NCBI RefSeq assembly: GCF_007559335.1
Contig: NZ_VMBG01000004.1
Coordinates: 62,001 to 126,000 of the forward strand
Source of the DNA: Rariglobus hedericola
Lineage (GTDB): Bacteria > Verrucomicrobiota > Verrucomicrobiia > Opitutales > Opitutaceae
Length of the DNA stretch: 64,000 nt
Direction of reading: 5' to 3'
The translations under genes were made by a program, and so were the position numbers. Each line of letters starts with the position of its first letter. The stretch's first letter is position 1. Below are positions 45,445 to 53,898 of the stretch, piece after piece. The notes beneath the pieces are model-generated. The model was not told where the DNA came from. It did not search any database and saw nothing but the letters and a program-made list of their open reading frames with translations.

Positions 45445-45460
45445 TGGCATGACAGGTGCT
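45445..45460 (+). promoter_or_regulatory. Possible sigma-54 promoter of glnA
   Basis: TGGCATG-ACAG-GTGCT: the GG and GC doublets are 10 bases apart as required for a -24/-12 element. It lies about 90 bases upstream of glnA. Nitrogen genes are classic sigma-54 targets, but rpoN is not visible in this window and the match is imperfect (consensus TGGCACG-N4-TTGCW). Confidence 0.35.
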
Positions 45461-45550
45461 CATGCAAGACTACGGTTTCGGGCTGGGCATTATTATCAAA
45501 TCACCGCCTTCCAGATACCGCATTTCCAGACCCGCACAAACTACCTACTC

Positions 45551-46585
45551 ATGGCCAAATACAAATTGGAATACATCTGGCTCGACGGCTACAAGCCCGT
45601 TGCCAGCCTCCGCAGCAAGACCCAGATCAAGGAATTCGCCAGCTTTCCCAAGCTCGAAGAACTTCCCCTTTGGGGCTTCGACGGCAGCTCGACGCAGCAG
45701 GCCGAGGGCCGCAGTTCCGACTGCGTGCTGAAGCCCGTAGCCGTCTATCCCGACAGCACCCGTAAGAACGGTGCCCTCGTGATGTGCGAAGTCATGATGC
45801 CGGACGGAAAGACCCCGCATATCTCCAATTCCCGCGCCACGATCGTGGACGACGCCGACACATGGTTCGGCTTCGAGCAGGAATATTTCCTTTATCAGGA
45901 CGGTCGTCCTCTCGGCTTTCCCGAGGGTGGCTATCCCGCTCCCCAGGGCCCTTACTACACGGGCGTGGGTTACAAGAACGTGGGCGACGTCGCCCGCCAG
46001 ATCGTCGAAGAGCACCTCGACCTCTGCTTGGACGCCGGCATCAACCACGAAGGCATCAACGCCGAAGTGGCCAAGGGCCAGTGGGAATTCCAGATCTTCG
46101 GCAAGGGCTCCAAGAAAGCCGCCGACGAGGTTTGGGTCGCCCGCTACATCCTCCTCCGTCTCTGCGAAAAATATCAGATCGACGTCGAATTCCACTGCAA
46201 ACCGATCCTCGGCGCCTACCAGCAGGCCCTCGATTGGAACGGTTCCGGTATGCACGCCAACTTCTCCACGAAGTTCATGCGCGAAGTCGGTGGCAAAGAC
46301 TACTTCGAGAAGCTCATGGCCGCGTTCAGCAAATATTGCGCTGAGCACATCGCGGTTTACGGCCCCGACAACCACCTCCGCCTCACCGGTCTTCACGAGA
46401 CCCAGTCGATCGATAAGTTCTCCTACGGCCTCGCTGACCGTGGCGCTTCGGTGCGCGTGCCGCACAGCTTCGTTAACGCGGGCTACAAGGGTTACCTCGA
46501 GGATCGCCGTCCGAACTCCGCGGGTAACCCCTACGAGATCGCGTCCCGCATCCTCAAGACGATCCAGACCGTCCCGACCGCCTAA
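45551..46585 (+). CDS. glnA: Glutamine synthetase, type II (eukaryotic-like)
   Basis: ATP-dependent amidation of glutamate to glutamine. 344 residues, much shorter than GSI (~470). GSII hallmarks: LEYIWLDGYKPVASLRSKT in outline, LPLWGFDGSSTQQAEG, the WFGFEQEYFL metal-site motif, GINHEGINAEVAKGQWEFQI in outline, NGSGMHANFSTKFMR, and DNHLRLTGLHETQSIDKFSYGLADRGASVRVP in outline. ATG 45551 gives the typical MAKYKLEYIW start; the frame is open upstream without homology. GSII occurs sporadically in bacteria. A possible sigma-54 site lies upstream and two hairpin terminators follow. Confidence 0.95.
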   Translation: MAKYKLEYIWLDGYKPVASLRSKTQIKEFASFPKLEELPLWGFDGSSTQQAEGRSSDCVLKPVAVYPDSTRKNGALVMCEVMMPDGKTPHISNSRATIVDDADTWFGFEQEYFLYQDGRPLGFPEGGYPAPQGPYYTGVGYKNVGDVARQIVEEHLDLCLDAGINHEGINAEVAKGQWEFQIFGKGSKKAADEVWVARYILLRLCEKYQIDVEFHCKPILGAYQQALDWNGSGMHANFSTKFMREVGGKDYFEKLMAAFSKYCAEHIAVYGPDNHLRLTGLHETQSIDKFSYGLADRGASVRVPHSFVNAGYKGYLEDRRPNSAGNPYEIASRILKTIQTVPTA

Positions 46586-46608
46586 AAACCGATCCTGTCT
46601 GCGGGACT

Positions 46609-46640
46609 GGCCGACTCATCACGAGTCAGCCGGTTCTTTT
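46609..46640 (+). terminator. First glnA terminator
   Basis: GGCCGACTC, loop ATCAC, GAGTCAGCC, then GGTTCTTTT. Hairpin with a modest T tail 24 bases after the glnA stop. Confidence 0.6.
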
Positions 46641-46645
46641 AAGCG

Positions 46646-46681
46646 AAGCGGCTCCACCTTCACGGGTGGGCCGCTTTTTTT
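46646..46681 (+). terminator. Second glnA terminator
   Basis: AAGCGGCTCCACC, loop TTCAC, GGGTGGGCCGCTT followed by a T run (46674-46681). Strong intrinsic terminator in tandem with the previous one. Confidence 0.85.
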
Positions 46682-46776
46682 ACGCTTAGGATCAGGCGTA
46701 GCTGTAGCTGAAAGTTTACGACGATTCAGCGTCTCAGGTCGGTGGTCCGGCGTGACGGGACGATGGCAACAGACGC

Positions 46777-46811
46777 AAAAAAATCGCGACCCCTGAAGGT
46801 CGCGGTTTTTT
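46777..46811 (-). terminator. Terminator after rpmB
   Basis: On the minus strand: AAAAAACCGCGACC, loop TTCAGG, GGTCGCGATTTTTTT. It lies about 30 bases after the rpmB stop and works in both directions. The remaining glnA-rpmB spacer (46682-46776) shows nothing I recognise. Confidence 0.85.
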
Positions 46812-46840
46812 AAAAGGATACGGGATCCGTTGAAGAGGCT

Positions 46841-47071
46841 TTAGACCTTCTCGACGAGACCGGCCTTGATGGCCTTGACCGAGACGAGGACGCGCTTCGT
46901 GCCGCCGTTGGCGGTGCGGATGCGGATCTTCTGCAGGTTCGGACGGAACTTGCGCTTGGTGATCGTCGTGATGTGCGTGCCGATGCCGCCGCTCTTCTTG
47001 GACTGACCCTTGCGGTGAATGATGGAGCCCTTGGTGGGACGTTTGCCTGTGATTGCGCAGATTCTGGCCAT
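46841..47071 (-). CDS. rpmB: 50S ribosomal protein L28
   Basis: 76 residues. MARICAITGKRPTKGSIIHRKGQSKKSGGIG in outline, then the TKRKFRPNLQKIRI stretch, as in bacterial L28. Basic throughout. Single gene with its own terminator and a 60-base upstream spacer; rpmG is not next to it. Confidence 0.96.
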   Translation of the reverse strand: MARICAITGKRPTKGSIIHRKGQSKKSGGIGTHITTITKRKFRPNLQKIRIRTANGGTKRVLVSVKAIKAGLVEKV

Positions 47072-47131
47072 ATAAAAGGTTGTTAAAGGGTCAGAGATAA
47101 AAGTCGGCTCCGGCCCGAAGCAAGGGCAAAG

Positions 47132-48121
47132 TTAGGACTTTTCCCGGCGAGCATGCAGGACCTGGAATTTTTGTCCCATGTGTGATGGGTGGAGCAGTTG
47201 CATCAACGCGAGTTTGCGGGGACTTACGCGTGAAGCCTCGGCGGCCATCGCCGGTGCGAGGAAGTTGCCGGCGTGATGAATGAAGAACGACTCCTGGGAT
47301 TCCACGGTGGTGCCGTGGAATCCCGCGCGATTGAGTGAATCGGCCAGCCAATCCCAACACACATGTCCGGTGAGATCCTGCTCTCCGGGACGGGCGAGTA
47401 ATTCGTTGGATTGCGTATGCTGAAAATACGCCCGCGCCGTGCCGGCTGGGGTGGCGGTGGCCAGTTCGACGAGGGATTTTCCGTAATCGAATGCTACAAA
47501 CAATCCGCTCCACGGCTGGACGGCGAGGGTATCGGCGAGCGTCGCGGCTGCGCGCGGTGCATCAAAAATATAACCCTCTCCGGCATCCGCTGGCAGCCAA
47601 GGCTCGGATGTTTCGGTGAGCTCCACTTCTTGCAACACGCCGTCGTGAAGGCGGACACCGAGTTCGCGCCAGGCGTCTCCACGGCAGACAAAACGCCGGA
47701 GCGGTTGCGCATCGAACAGTTCGTTGGAGAACACGATGCAGCGGCCGCCAAGTTCCAGTGGTTCACCGATGCGGATCGTGCGGGCGGATGCAAACGGATG
47801 CGTTACTCCCGCAAGCACGCCGCCGCCGGGCTCGGCGCCGATTTCGACGAAGGAGTGGTTTTTGGCCTCGGTTTCGCCACCGAGCAAGTTGACGCAGGCC
47901 GCAGTGACCATCTCGCCAAAAACAGCGCCTGAAGTGGTCGCGGTATAAAAATCGGTGCCGCGGGCGTAGCCGACGCGTGCCTTGTTTTGGCGATAGTAGC
48001 CCAATTGCGGGTGAAACAGCGCCAGATCCATGAAGTCGGCAAACGTCAGTGTGCCGTTTGCGCCGGCACGGGTCAGGAAAGCGGCGGTGAACTCAGGTGA
48101 AAGTGTGGACGATGATCCCAT
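47132..48121 (-). CDS. MidA/NDUFAF7-family SAM-dependent methyltransferase
   Basis: 329 residues. Family (formerly DUF185) motifs: MDLALFHPQLGYYRQNKARVG in outline, GTDFYTATTSGAVFGEMV, the SAM-binding region FVEIGAEPGGGVL, VFSNELFDAQPLRRFV, FVAFDYGKS, and DLTGHVCWDWLADSLNRAGF. The mitochondrial relative NDUFAF7 methylates an Arg of a complex I subunit; the bacterial target is not established. Divergent from the ctpA gene with 34 bases between starts. Confidence 0.85.
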   Translation of the reverse strand: MGSSSTLSPEFTAAFLTRAGANGTLTFADFMDLALFHPQLGYYRQNKARVGYARGTDFYTATTSGAVFGEMVTAACVNLLGGETEAKNHSFVEIGAEPGGGVLAGVTHPFASARTIRIGEPLELGGRCIVFSNELFDAQPLRRFVCRGDAWRELGVRLHDGVLQEVELTETSEPWLPADAGEGYIFDAPRAAATLADTLAVQPWSGLFVAFDYGKSLVELATATPAGTARAYFQHTQSNELLARPGEQDLTGHVCWDWLADSLNRAGFHGTTVESQESFFIHHAGNFLAPAMAAEASRVSPRKLALMQLLHPSHMGQKFQVLHARREKS

Positions 48122-48155
48122 TTACAAAAGCGATGAGTTGGCCACAGTGCCCCAG

Positions 48156-49460
48156 ATGCTCAAACGCATTCTCGTTATCGCCTCCGGCGTAGTCCTCGGT
48201 GTCGTGCTCTCCGTGGGCGTGGCGCGCACGGCTGCGGCGTGGGGTTGGTGGCCGAATCGCGACTTGGAGAAATCGACACGCTACGTGCGCGAAGTTCTCA
48301 AGGTTGTGAATGAGAATTACGTCGATGGCACCCAGGCCGATTTGCCCAAGCTGACCGAGGCGGCGCTGCGAGGCATCGTGGGTTCGCTGGATCCGCATTC
48401 TGAATACATGAATGCGCGCGACTATAAAACGCTGGAGGAGGAGATCAGCAGCGAGTTTGGCGGCATCGGCGTGCAGGTCGAATTGCGCAAGGGTAACATC
48501 GTGGTGATCGCTCCGCTGCCGGGCACGCCCGGTGCGCGGGCGGGCATGTTGCGCGGTGACATCATCGCGAGCATCGATGGCACCAAGCTCGATAAACCCA
48601 CGCTCGACGAAACGGTCGGACGGTTGCGTGGCAAGCCGGGCACCAAAGTCACGATCGGTTTCACCCGCCCATCGAACGGGAAAGAGTTCGAGGTCACCGT
48701 CAAACGTGAGCGCATCAAAGTGGAAAGTGTGCGCGACGTGCGGATGCGCCCGGATGGCATCGGCTATGTGCAGATCACCCAATTTTCCGAACGCACGGGC
48801 GAAGAATTTATCGAGGCACTCAACACGCTCAACGGTCAGAATATGCGCGGACTCATTATCGACCTGCGCGACAATCCCGGCGGTTTGCTCAACTCCGCCG
48901 TCGAGGTGGCCGAGCCGTTTTTCAACAAGGGTGAGCTCATCGTTTATACGCAGGGTCGCAAAAAAGAAGATCGCGACGAATACCGGGCCGCCGCTCCCGA
49001 ACCGCGCCTCACTATCCCGGTTGCCGTTATTATCAACGCGGGCAGCGCCAGTGCGGCCGAGATCGTTTCGGGCGCACTCAAGGATACGCGTCGCGCCGTC
49101 ATCATTGGTGAGCGTTCGTTTGGCAAAGGCTCCGTGCAATCGATCCTGCCGTTGCGCGAGGGTGAGGGACTGCGCCTGACGACGGCGCGTTATTACACGC
49201 CTAGCGGAGTGACGATTCACGAGAAAGGCGTTTCCCCCGATGTCGAGGTGGTGATGTCGGCCGAAGAGGATGAGAACGTGCGTCTGCAACGCTGGCGCGA
49301 CGACGTGTCCGACGCCGCGGAATTCAAAGAGCGCTTTAACCTGGATCCGACTCCCGACCGGCAACTCGAGGCGGCGGTGTCGGTGTTGCAAGCGGCATTG
49401 ATTTTGGAGACGCGTGCAAATCGTTCAGTGACCGGTCCGGTCGCTGCAAAGCAGCCATGA
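48156..49460 (+). CDS. ctpA: C-terminal processing protease (S41, CtpA-like)
   Basis: 434 residues. N-terminal membrane anchor/signal (LVIASGVVLGVVLSVGVA). PDZ domain (about 95-180; SSEFGGIGVQVELRKGNIVVIAP in outline, GTPGARAGMLRGDIIASIDG in outline). The protease core has LIIDLRDNPGGLLNSAVEVAE in outline, Ser299 in NAGSASAAEI and Lys324 in RSFGKGSVQS as the catalytic dyad. It acts in the periplasm on C termini of exported or wall proteins. ATG 48156 chosen to begin at the signal; upstream in-frame residues are not signal-like. Coupled to tsaD by ATGA overlap. Confidence 0.93.
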   Translation: MLKRILVIASGVVLGVVLSVGVARTAAAWGWWPNRDLEKSTRYVREVLKVVNENYVDGTQADLPKLTEAALRGIVGSLDPHSEYMNARDYKTLEEEISSEFGGIGVQVELRKGNIVVIAPLPGTPGARAGMLRGDIIASIDGTKLDKPTLDETVGRLRGKPGTKVTIGFTRPSNGKEFEVTVKRERIKVESVRDVRMRPDGIGYVQITQFSERTGEEFIEALNTLNGQNMRGLIIDLRDNPGGLLNSAVEVAEPFFNKGELIVYTQGRKKEDRDEYRAAAPEPRLTIPVAVIINAGSASAAEIVSGALKDTRRAVIIGERSFGKGSVQSILPLREGEGLRLTTARYYTPSGVTIHEKGVSPDVEVVMSAEEDENVRLQRWRDDVSDAAEFKERFNLDPTPDRQLEAAVSVLQAALILETRANRSVTGPVAAKQP

Positions 49461-50476
49461 TTCTGGCGATTGAGAGTTCCTGCGATGAGACGGCTCTCGC
49501 GTTGTTTGATCCCGCAACGGGAATCACCGGCGAGTGGATTCACAGCCAGATCGCTTTGCATGGTCGTTATGGCGGCGTAGTGCCCGACCTGGCCACGCGC
49601 GAGCATCTGCGGAATTTGGGGCCGTTGCTTGAGCGTGTGCGCGAGTCGCACGGATTCGCCGGTATTGATCGCGTGGCGGTTACACATGGGCCGGGACTGG
49701 CCGGTTGTCTGGCCATTGGCGTCGCGTCGGCCAAGTCATTGGCCCTGGCCTGGCGGGTGCCGTTGGTGGGAGTGAACCATCTGCGGGGGCATGTGTTTTC
49801 GCCTTTCATCGCGATGCATGCGGAGGCGCCGGCGGAGTTTGATGCGCGGTTTGAGCAACTGCTGCCACATCTCGGCTTGGTGGTGTCGGGCGGCAACACC
49901 TTGCTCTTCATGCTTGATCGCTCACGACGCATCACCGTCATCTCGTCGACCAAAGATGATGCGGCGGGCGAGGCGCTGGACAAAGGAGCCAAGTTGCTTG
50001 GGCTCGGTTATCCGGGCGGGCCGTTGATCGAGCAACGTGCGCTCCAGGGGAATCGGGAGGCTTATGCGTTTCCGCGCGGCATCGGTCCGCGGGCAGATCT
50101 TGATTTTAGTTTTTCGGGTTTAAAAACGAGCCTGCGCTATCAGCTGGAAAAAATGACGCCCGCTGAAATCGCAGAGCGCATGGATGATTTGTGCGCGAGT
50201 TATCAGCAGGCGGTGGTTGATGCGTTGGTGCGCAAGACCACGATTGCGTTGGAGCGCGAGCGATTCCGCAGCCTGGGATTGTCGGGTGGCGTGGCCAACA
50301 ACCAGACGCTGCGCGCGGCTTTGGGACGCGTGGCGAAGGAGGACGGGATTCCGTTGCTCGCGGCGCAGCCCAGGCACACCGGTGACAATGCGGGGATGAT
50401 CGCGTTTGCCGCGTGGGTGGATCCGCACGTGCACGCGCTGGCTTCGCTCGGAATCGAGCCCGGGCTGGCGTTGTAA
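49457..50476 (+). CDS. tsaD: tRNA threonylcarbamoyladenosine synthase subunit TsaD
   Basis: Makes t6A37 in tRNAs reading ANN codons, with TsaB and TsaE. ASKHA fold: LAIESSCDETALAL, VVPDLATREHLRNL, THGPGLAGCLAIGVASAKSLA in outline, metal ligands His108 and His112 in VNHLRGHVFS, SGGNTLLFM, and late SGGVANNQTLR. 339 residues, normal. Overlaps the protease stop by 4 bases. tsaB and tsaE are not adjacent. Confidence 0.96.
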   Translation: MILAIESSCDETALALFDPATGITGEWIHSQIALHGRYGGVVPDLATREHLRNLGPLLERVRESHGFAGIDRVAVTHGPGLAGCLAIGVASAKSLALAWRVPLVGVNHLRGHVFSPFIAMHAEAPAEFDARFEQLLPHLGLVVSGGNTLLFMLDRSRRITVISSTKDDAAGEALDKGAKLLGLGYPGGPLIEQRALQGNREAYAFPRGIGPRADLDFSFSGLKTSLRYQLEKMTPAEIAERMDDLCASYQQAVVDALVRKTTIALERERFRSLGLSGGVANNQTLRAALGRVAKEDGIPLLAAQPRHTGDNAGMIAFAAWVDPHVHALASLGIEPGLAL

Positions 50477-50497
50477 GCGAACGCGGAGACCGGGCAC

Positions 50498-50531
50498 AAA
50501 AAAGGCCGCCTGTTAAAAGGCGGCCTTTTTT
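50498..50531. terminator. Bidirectional terminator between tsaD and greA
   Basis: AAAAAAGGCCGCC, loop TGTTAAAA, GGCGGCCTTTTTT. Serves the convergent tsaD (plus) and greA-like (minus) genes. Confidence 0.92.
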
Positions 50532-50550
50532 AGCGAACCAATCGAAAACC

Positions 50551-52395
50551 TTAGAGGGTTTCGATGTAACGACCGATGGACTTGATGGTGTAGGTTTCCT
50601 CGGACGTGCCGATTTTGACCTTCACGCTGTCGCCGGATTTTTTGCCGAGGAGGGCAAGGCCGAGCGGTGTCTTGTAGGAGAGGATGTTTTTCTCCGGAAC
50701 GCTGTCCCACGCACCGAGGAGCGTGTATTTGGCGGCTTTGCCGGCGCCGACGGTGACTTCGACGATGCTGCCCACGCTGACCTGCTCGGAGGTGGCCTCC
50801 TTGAAGTCGGTGATACGCGCGCGGCTGAGTTCCTTTTCGAGCTGCGACTTCTGCGCCATGAGGATGCTTTGATCCTGCTTGGCCATCTTGTATTCGGAGT
50901 TTTCCTTCAAGTCGCCGTGTTCGCGAGCGGTCGCGATGGCCTTGGAGTTTTCCGGGATCTTCTTGGAGACGATCGTCTCGTATTCGACGCGCTTGGTCTC
51001 GTAGCTGTCGCGGGAGACGAGGAGCTGTTCCTCGTTGGACTCGGCGTCCTTGGCGACGATCGACTGGATGCCGGGGAAAATCTTGATGAAGCGGGCGAGC
51101 AGGGACTTCTTCGTGAGCTCCTCGAAACCCTGGTTGAGCATGAGGGCGTTCGCGAGGTCGCGGGCGGTCTCAGGATCGGCGGTGGAGAGGAGGTCGGCGA
51201 TGAGGTCGGTGTCCTCGGAGAGGATGTCGCCGAGCGGAATACGACGGGCGCTGGCGGCCTGAAGCGCCTCGTAGTCGATCGCGAAGAAGATCGCGCTCAA
51301 CAAGCGGGGGGTGATCAGGTCGTTGAGCAGCTTGGCGAATTTCTTCGAGTGGCGGTTCTTGACGATCCAAAGAAGGACGGGGGCGCGCAGGTTCTGCTCG
51401 ATCTGCCAGCGCTTGAGGGCGGTGGCGAGCTCGTCGGAGTGGCCGTTCTCAACGAGGAAGTTGATGCATTCGGTGGTGAACTTGCCCTGGCTCGTCTTGA
51501 GCAGCGTGAAGGCGGCGTCGCGGTATTCGATCGGGTGCGTGTCCTTGACGAGGTCGAGGAAGCGGCCCTGAAATTGGACGGGGATCTTTTCGGCAATATC
51601 CACGAGGTCGCGGACGTTGGCGATGAGCTCGGCTTGCGAAGGGGCCAGGGTGGCGGGGTCAACGCCGACCTGCTTGGCGAGGGCGTCGCGGATGAAAGCA
51701 CCGTAGAGACGCTCGGCGGCGTCGAGCTGGTTGGAGTCCTTCACGGACTCGGAGAGACCGGTGAGGATGGCATTGAGGTCACCTTTGACTTCCTTGGAGC
51801 CGGAGGCGGCCACGAGGTCTTCGGCGAGGGCAATACGGCGGCGGGCGGAACGGGTGCCGTTAAATTGTTCGATGATTTCGTCTTCAGCGGAGACGGGGGT
51901 CTCGCGGAGAATGTAGCACTCGGTCTTCTTGGCAGGGACGGCGATGCGCGGGTCCTTGGCGATGGCCTTCTTGGCGGTGGACCACCATTTTTTGAATTTT
52001 TCTTCGCCGAGGACCTGGGCGAGCGTGATCTCGATCTCGATCGCGGTGGCGGCGTTGTTGGGGTAGGACTGAAGACCTTCGACGAGGAGCTGGGCCGGGT
52101 CGTTGGCGATCAGCTTGTTGATGACCTCGGGTTCGGTCTGCTTGCGAACCAGCAGGTGGTTGGCAGGGAGAATCTGCAGCGTGCCGATACAGAACGCAGG
52201 GTCCATCGGGTGGGCCTTCTTACCAGTGAAGTCGATGATGAGCTTCTGGGAAGCTTCATCGTAGGACTTGATCTGGCCGAAACCCCAACTGCGATGGATA
52301 CCGTAGGAACCGGGTTCCATGGCTTCGAGTTGGGCTTTGGATGCCTTAAGGGAGGGATTTTTAGCGATGAGCGCAGAGACGGCTTCCGAGTTCAT
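50551..52395 (-). CDS. greA: Giant GreA-family transcription factor
   Basis: 614 residues against ~158 for E. coli GreA. The last ~165 residues are a complete GreA: the coiled coil with the acidic tip AREHGDLKENSEYKMAKQDQ, which rescues backtracked RNA polymerase, then the FKBP-like C domain (KTPLGLALLGKKSGDSVKVK, in outline). The N-terminal ~440 residues are mostly helical with repeats of unknown fold; the first part has GSYGIHRSWGFGQIKSYDEASQKLIIDFTGK in outline, resembling a CarD/SH3-like segment. Chlamydial GreA is similarly long, so this is probably a PVC-group trait. ATG 52395 is chosen over an upstream in-frame GTG region. Confidence 0.85.
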   Translation of the reverse strand: MNSEAVSALIAKNPSLKASKAQLEAMEPGSYGIHRSWGFGQIKSYDEASQKLIIDFTGKKAHPMDPAFCIGTLQILPANHLLVRKQTEPEVINKLIANDPAQLLVEGLQSYPNNAATAIEIEITLAQVLGEEKFKKWWSTAKKAIAKDPRIAVPAKKTECYILRETPVSAEDEIIEQFNGTRSARRRIALAEDLVAASGSKEVKGDLNAILTGLSESVKDSNQLDAAERLYGAFIRDALAKQVGVDPATLAPSQAELIANVRDLVDIAEKIPVQFQGRFLDLVKDTHPIEYRDAAFTLLKTSQGKFTTECINFLVENGHSDELATALKRWQIEQNLRAPVLLWIVKNRHSKKFAKLLNDLITPRLLSAIFFAIDYEALQAASARRIPLGDILSEDTDLIADLLSTADPETARDLANALMLNQGFEELTKKSLLARFIKIFPGIQSIVAKDAESNEEQLLVSRDSYETKRVEYETIVSKKIPENSKAIATAREHGDLKENSEYKMAKQDQSILMAQKSQLEKELSRARITDFKEATSEQVSVGSIVEVTVGAGKAAKYTLLGAWDSVPEKNILSYKTPLGLALLGKKSGDSVKVKIGTSEETYTIKSIGRYIETL

Positions 52396-52487
52396 AAATG
52401 GGTTATTCGAGTCGTGAATTGGTGAGTTGAACGCATCCAAGGCGGTTATGTCAACCAACGGGTTTGCAGGTAACCGAGGTGTGTAAA

Positions 52488-52521
52488 CGACAAAGCCCGC
52501 TCAGGAGAACGGGCTTTGTCG
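52488..52521 (-). terminator. Terminator after msrA
   Basis: Perfect 12-base arms CGACAAAGCCCG / CGGGCTTTGTCG with a 10-base loop, 35 bases after the msrA stop. The T run is short, so termination may be partial in either direction. Confidence 0.65.
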
Positions 52522-52555
52522 CTGGTTGCGACGGACTGGTCGCGTGGCCGGCCGG

Positions 52556-53140
52556 TCAGTGCTTGGGGCCGAGCCCCTTTTGCAATTTATCGATTTTGGG
52601 TTTGATGACGTAAACGCAGTAACCGTCGTTGGGATTTTTGGCGAAATAGTCTTGGTGATAATCCTCGGCGGGCCAGAATTTTTTGAGCGGCACGATCTCG
52701 GTCGTGATGGGTTTGGAGAACGTCTTGGCTGCTTCGTCGCGCGATTTCTCGGCGGCGGCCTTTTGGGCCTCGTCGGCATAGAGGATGATCGAACGGTATT
52801 GTGGGCCCTGATCGTTACCCTGTCCGCCGACTTGGGTCGGATTGTGGACTTTCCAGAAAAAGGCCAGCAGCTCGGCGAGCGTGATCTTGGCCGGATCGTA
52901 GTCGATTTTGATCACCTCGGCGTGACCGGTGTGTTCGTGGCCGATTTGCTTGTAAGTCGGATTTTCGGTGAAGCCGCCTGCATAACCGCTGGTGACGGCT
53001 GTCACGCCGAGTTTGATTTCGTAGGCGGCTTCAGTGCACCAGAAGCAGCCGCCGCCCAGCACCAGCGAATCGGCGCGGGCGAGGGCGGGCAACGCGGCCA
53101 GCCCGAGAGCGGCGAGGGAAAAGAGAATGCGGGGCGACAT
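52556..53140 (-). CDS. msrA: Exported peptide methionine sulfoxide reductase MsrA
   Basis: 195 residues with a signal peptide (ILFSLAALGLAALPALARA), so it repairs methionine-S-sulfoxide outside the cytoplasm. Catalytic Cys32 in GGGCFWCTEAAY; SGYAGGFTENPTYKQI; HTGHAEVIKIDYDP; FFWKVHNPTQVGGQGNDQGPQYRS in outline; a C-terminal Cys in NDGYCVYVI is the likely resolving residue. ATG 53140 puts the signal peptide first. It lies 13 bases downstream of msrB on the same strand. Confidence 0.95.
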   Translation of the reverse strand: MSPRILFSLAALGLAALPALARADSLVLGGGCFWCTEAAYEIKLGVTAVTSGYAGGFTENPTYKQIGHEHTGHAEVIKIDYDPAKITLAELLAFFWKVHNPTQVGGQGNDQGPQYRSIILYADEAQKAAAEKSRDEAAKTFSKPITTEIVPLKKFWPAEDYHQDYFAKNPNDGYCVYVIKPKIDKLQKGLGPKH

Positions 53141-53153
53141 GGTGGTCTTCTGG

Positions 53154-53768
53154 TTAAGAGGTGGGTGACGGTGCGGGGGCGGAGGCGGTCTTTTGTTTGG
53201 CGACCCATTCGTCGTATTCCTTGCGCGGCATGAAGCGGAGCGAGGCGGAGTTGATGCAGTAGCGTTTGTAGGTCGGCGCCGGACCGTCGCTGAACACATG
53301 GCCGAGGTGCGCGCCGTCATTGGCGACGTGGACCTCGGTGCGACTCATGCCGTAGTTGGTGTCGGTTTGCTCAACGATGAAGAGCGGTTCGATCGGCTTG
53401 GTGAAACTGGGCCAGCCGGTGCCGCTCTCGAACTTGTCCTTGCTGTCGAAGAGCGGGGTCTCGCTGCACACGGAAAAATACACGCCGTCGGCGTGGTGAT
53501 TATAATACTCGTTTTGAAATGGCGGCTCGGTGCCTTGCTGGCGGGCGACCTTGAATTGGATGGGGGTGAGGATTTTTTTCCACTCGGCATCGGTGCGCTG
53601 CACCTTGGCCTTGGACATATCGATGATGACCTTGGAGGGGAGTCCGCAGGCGGACGTGCAATCGAGATCGGAGCTGGCGGCGGGCGAAGTGGTTTTCATA
53701 GGTGCTTGAGAAAAAAGGTAGGAGGCTGCGACGAGCGGGAAGCAGAGGAGTAGGGCGGGCCATTTCAT
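53154..53768 (-). CDS. msrB: Exported peptide methionine sulfoxide reductase MsrB
   Basis: 204 residues with an N-terminal export segment (ALLLCFPLVAASYLF). Reduces methionine-R-sulfoxide. Motifs: FDSKDKFESGTGWPSFTKPI, HLGHVFSDGPAPTYKRYCINSASLRF in outline, with the catalytic Cys in RYCINS. The two CxxC zinc motifs of many MsrBs are absent (only one Cys, in FSVCSETPLF), so it is a zinc-free type. Upstream of msrA in a two-gene unit that would repair both sulfoxide epimers in the cell envelope. Confidence 0.94.
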   Translation of the reverse strand: MKWPALLLCFPLVAASYLFSQAPMKTTSPAASSDLDCTSACGLPSKVIIDMSKAKVQRTDAEWKKILTPIQFKVARQQGTEPPFQNEYYNHHADGVYFSVCSETPLFDSKDKFESGTGWPSFTKPIEPLFIVEQTDTNYGMSRTEVHVANDGAHLGHVFSDGPAPTYKRYCINSASLRFMPRKEYDEWVAKQKTASAPAPSPTS

Positions 53769-53898
53769 ATGAGGTGAGAGCAAGGAGACGACGGATTATT
53801 CCCGAGGTTCCCAACTCTGCAAAACACCGGTGATAACGCAAACGAGACGGAAGGGTTCGGGCTTGCAAGCGGGGCGCACGCCTTGAGCGTGGGGCGTT

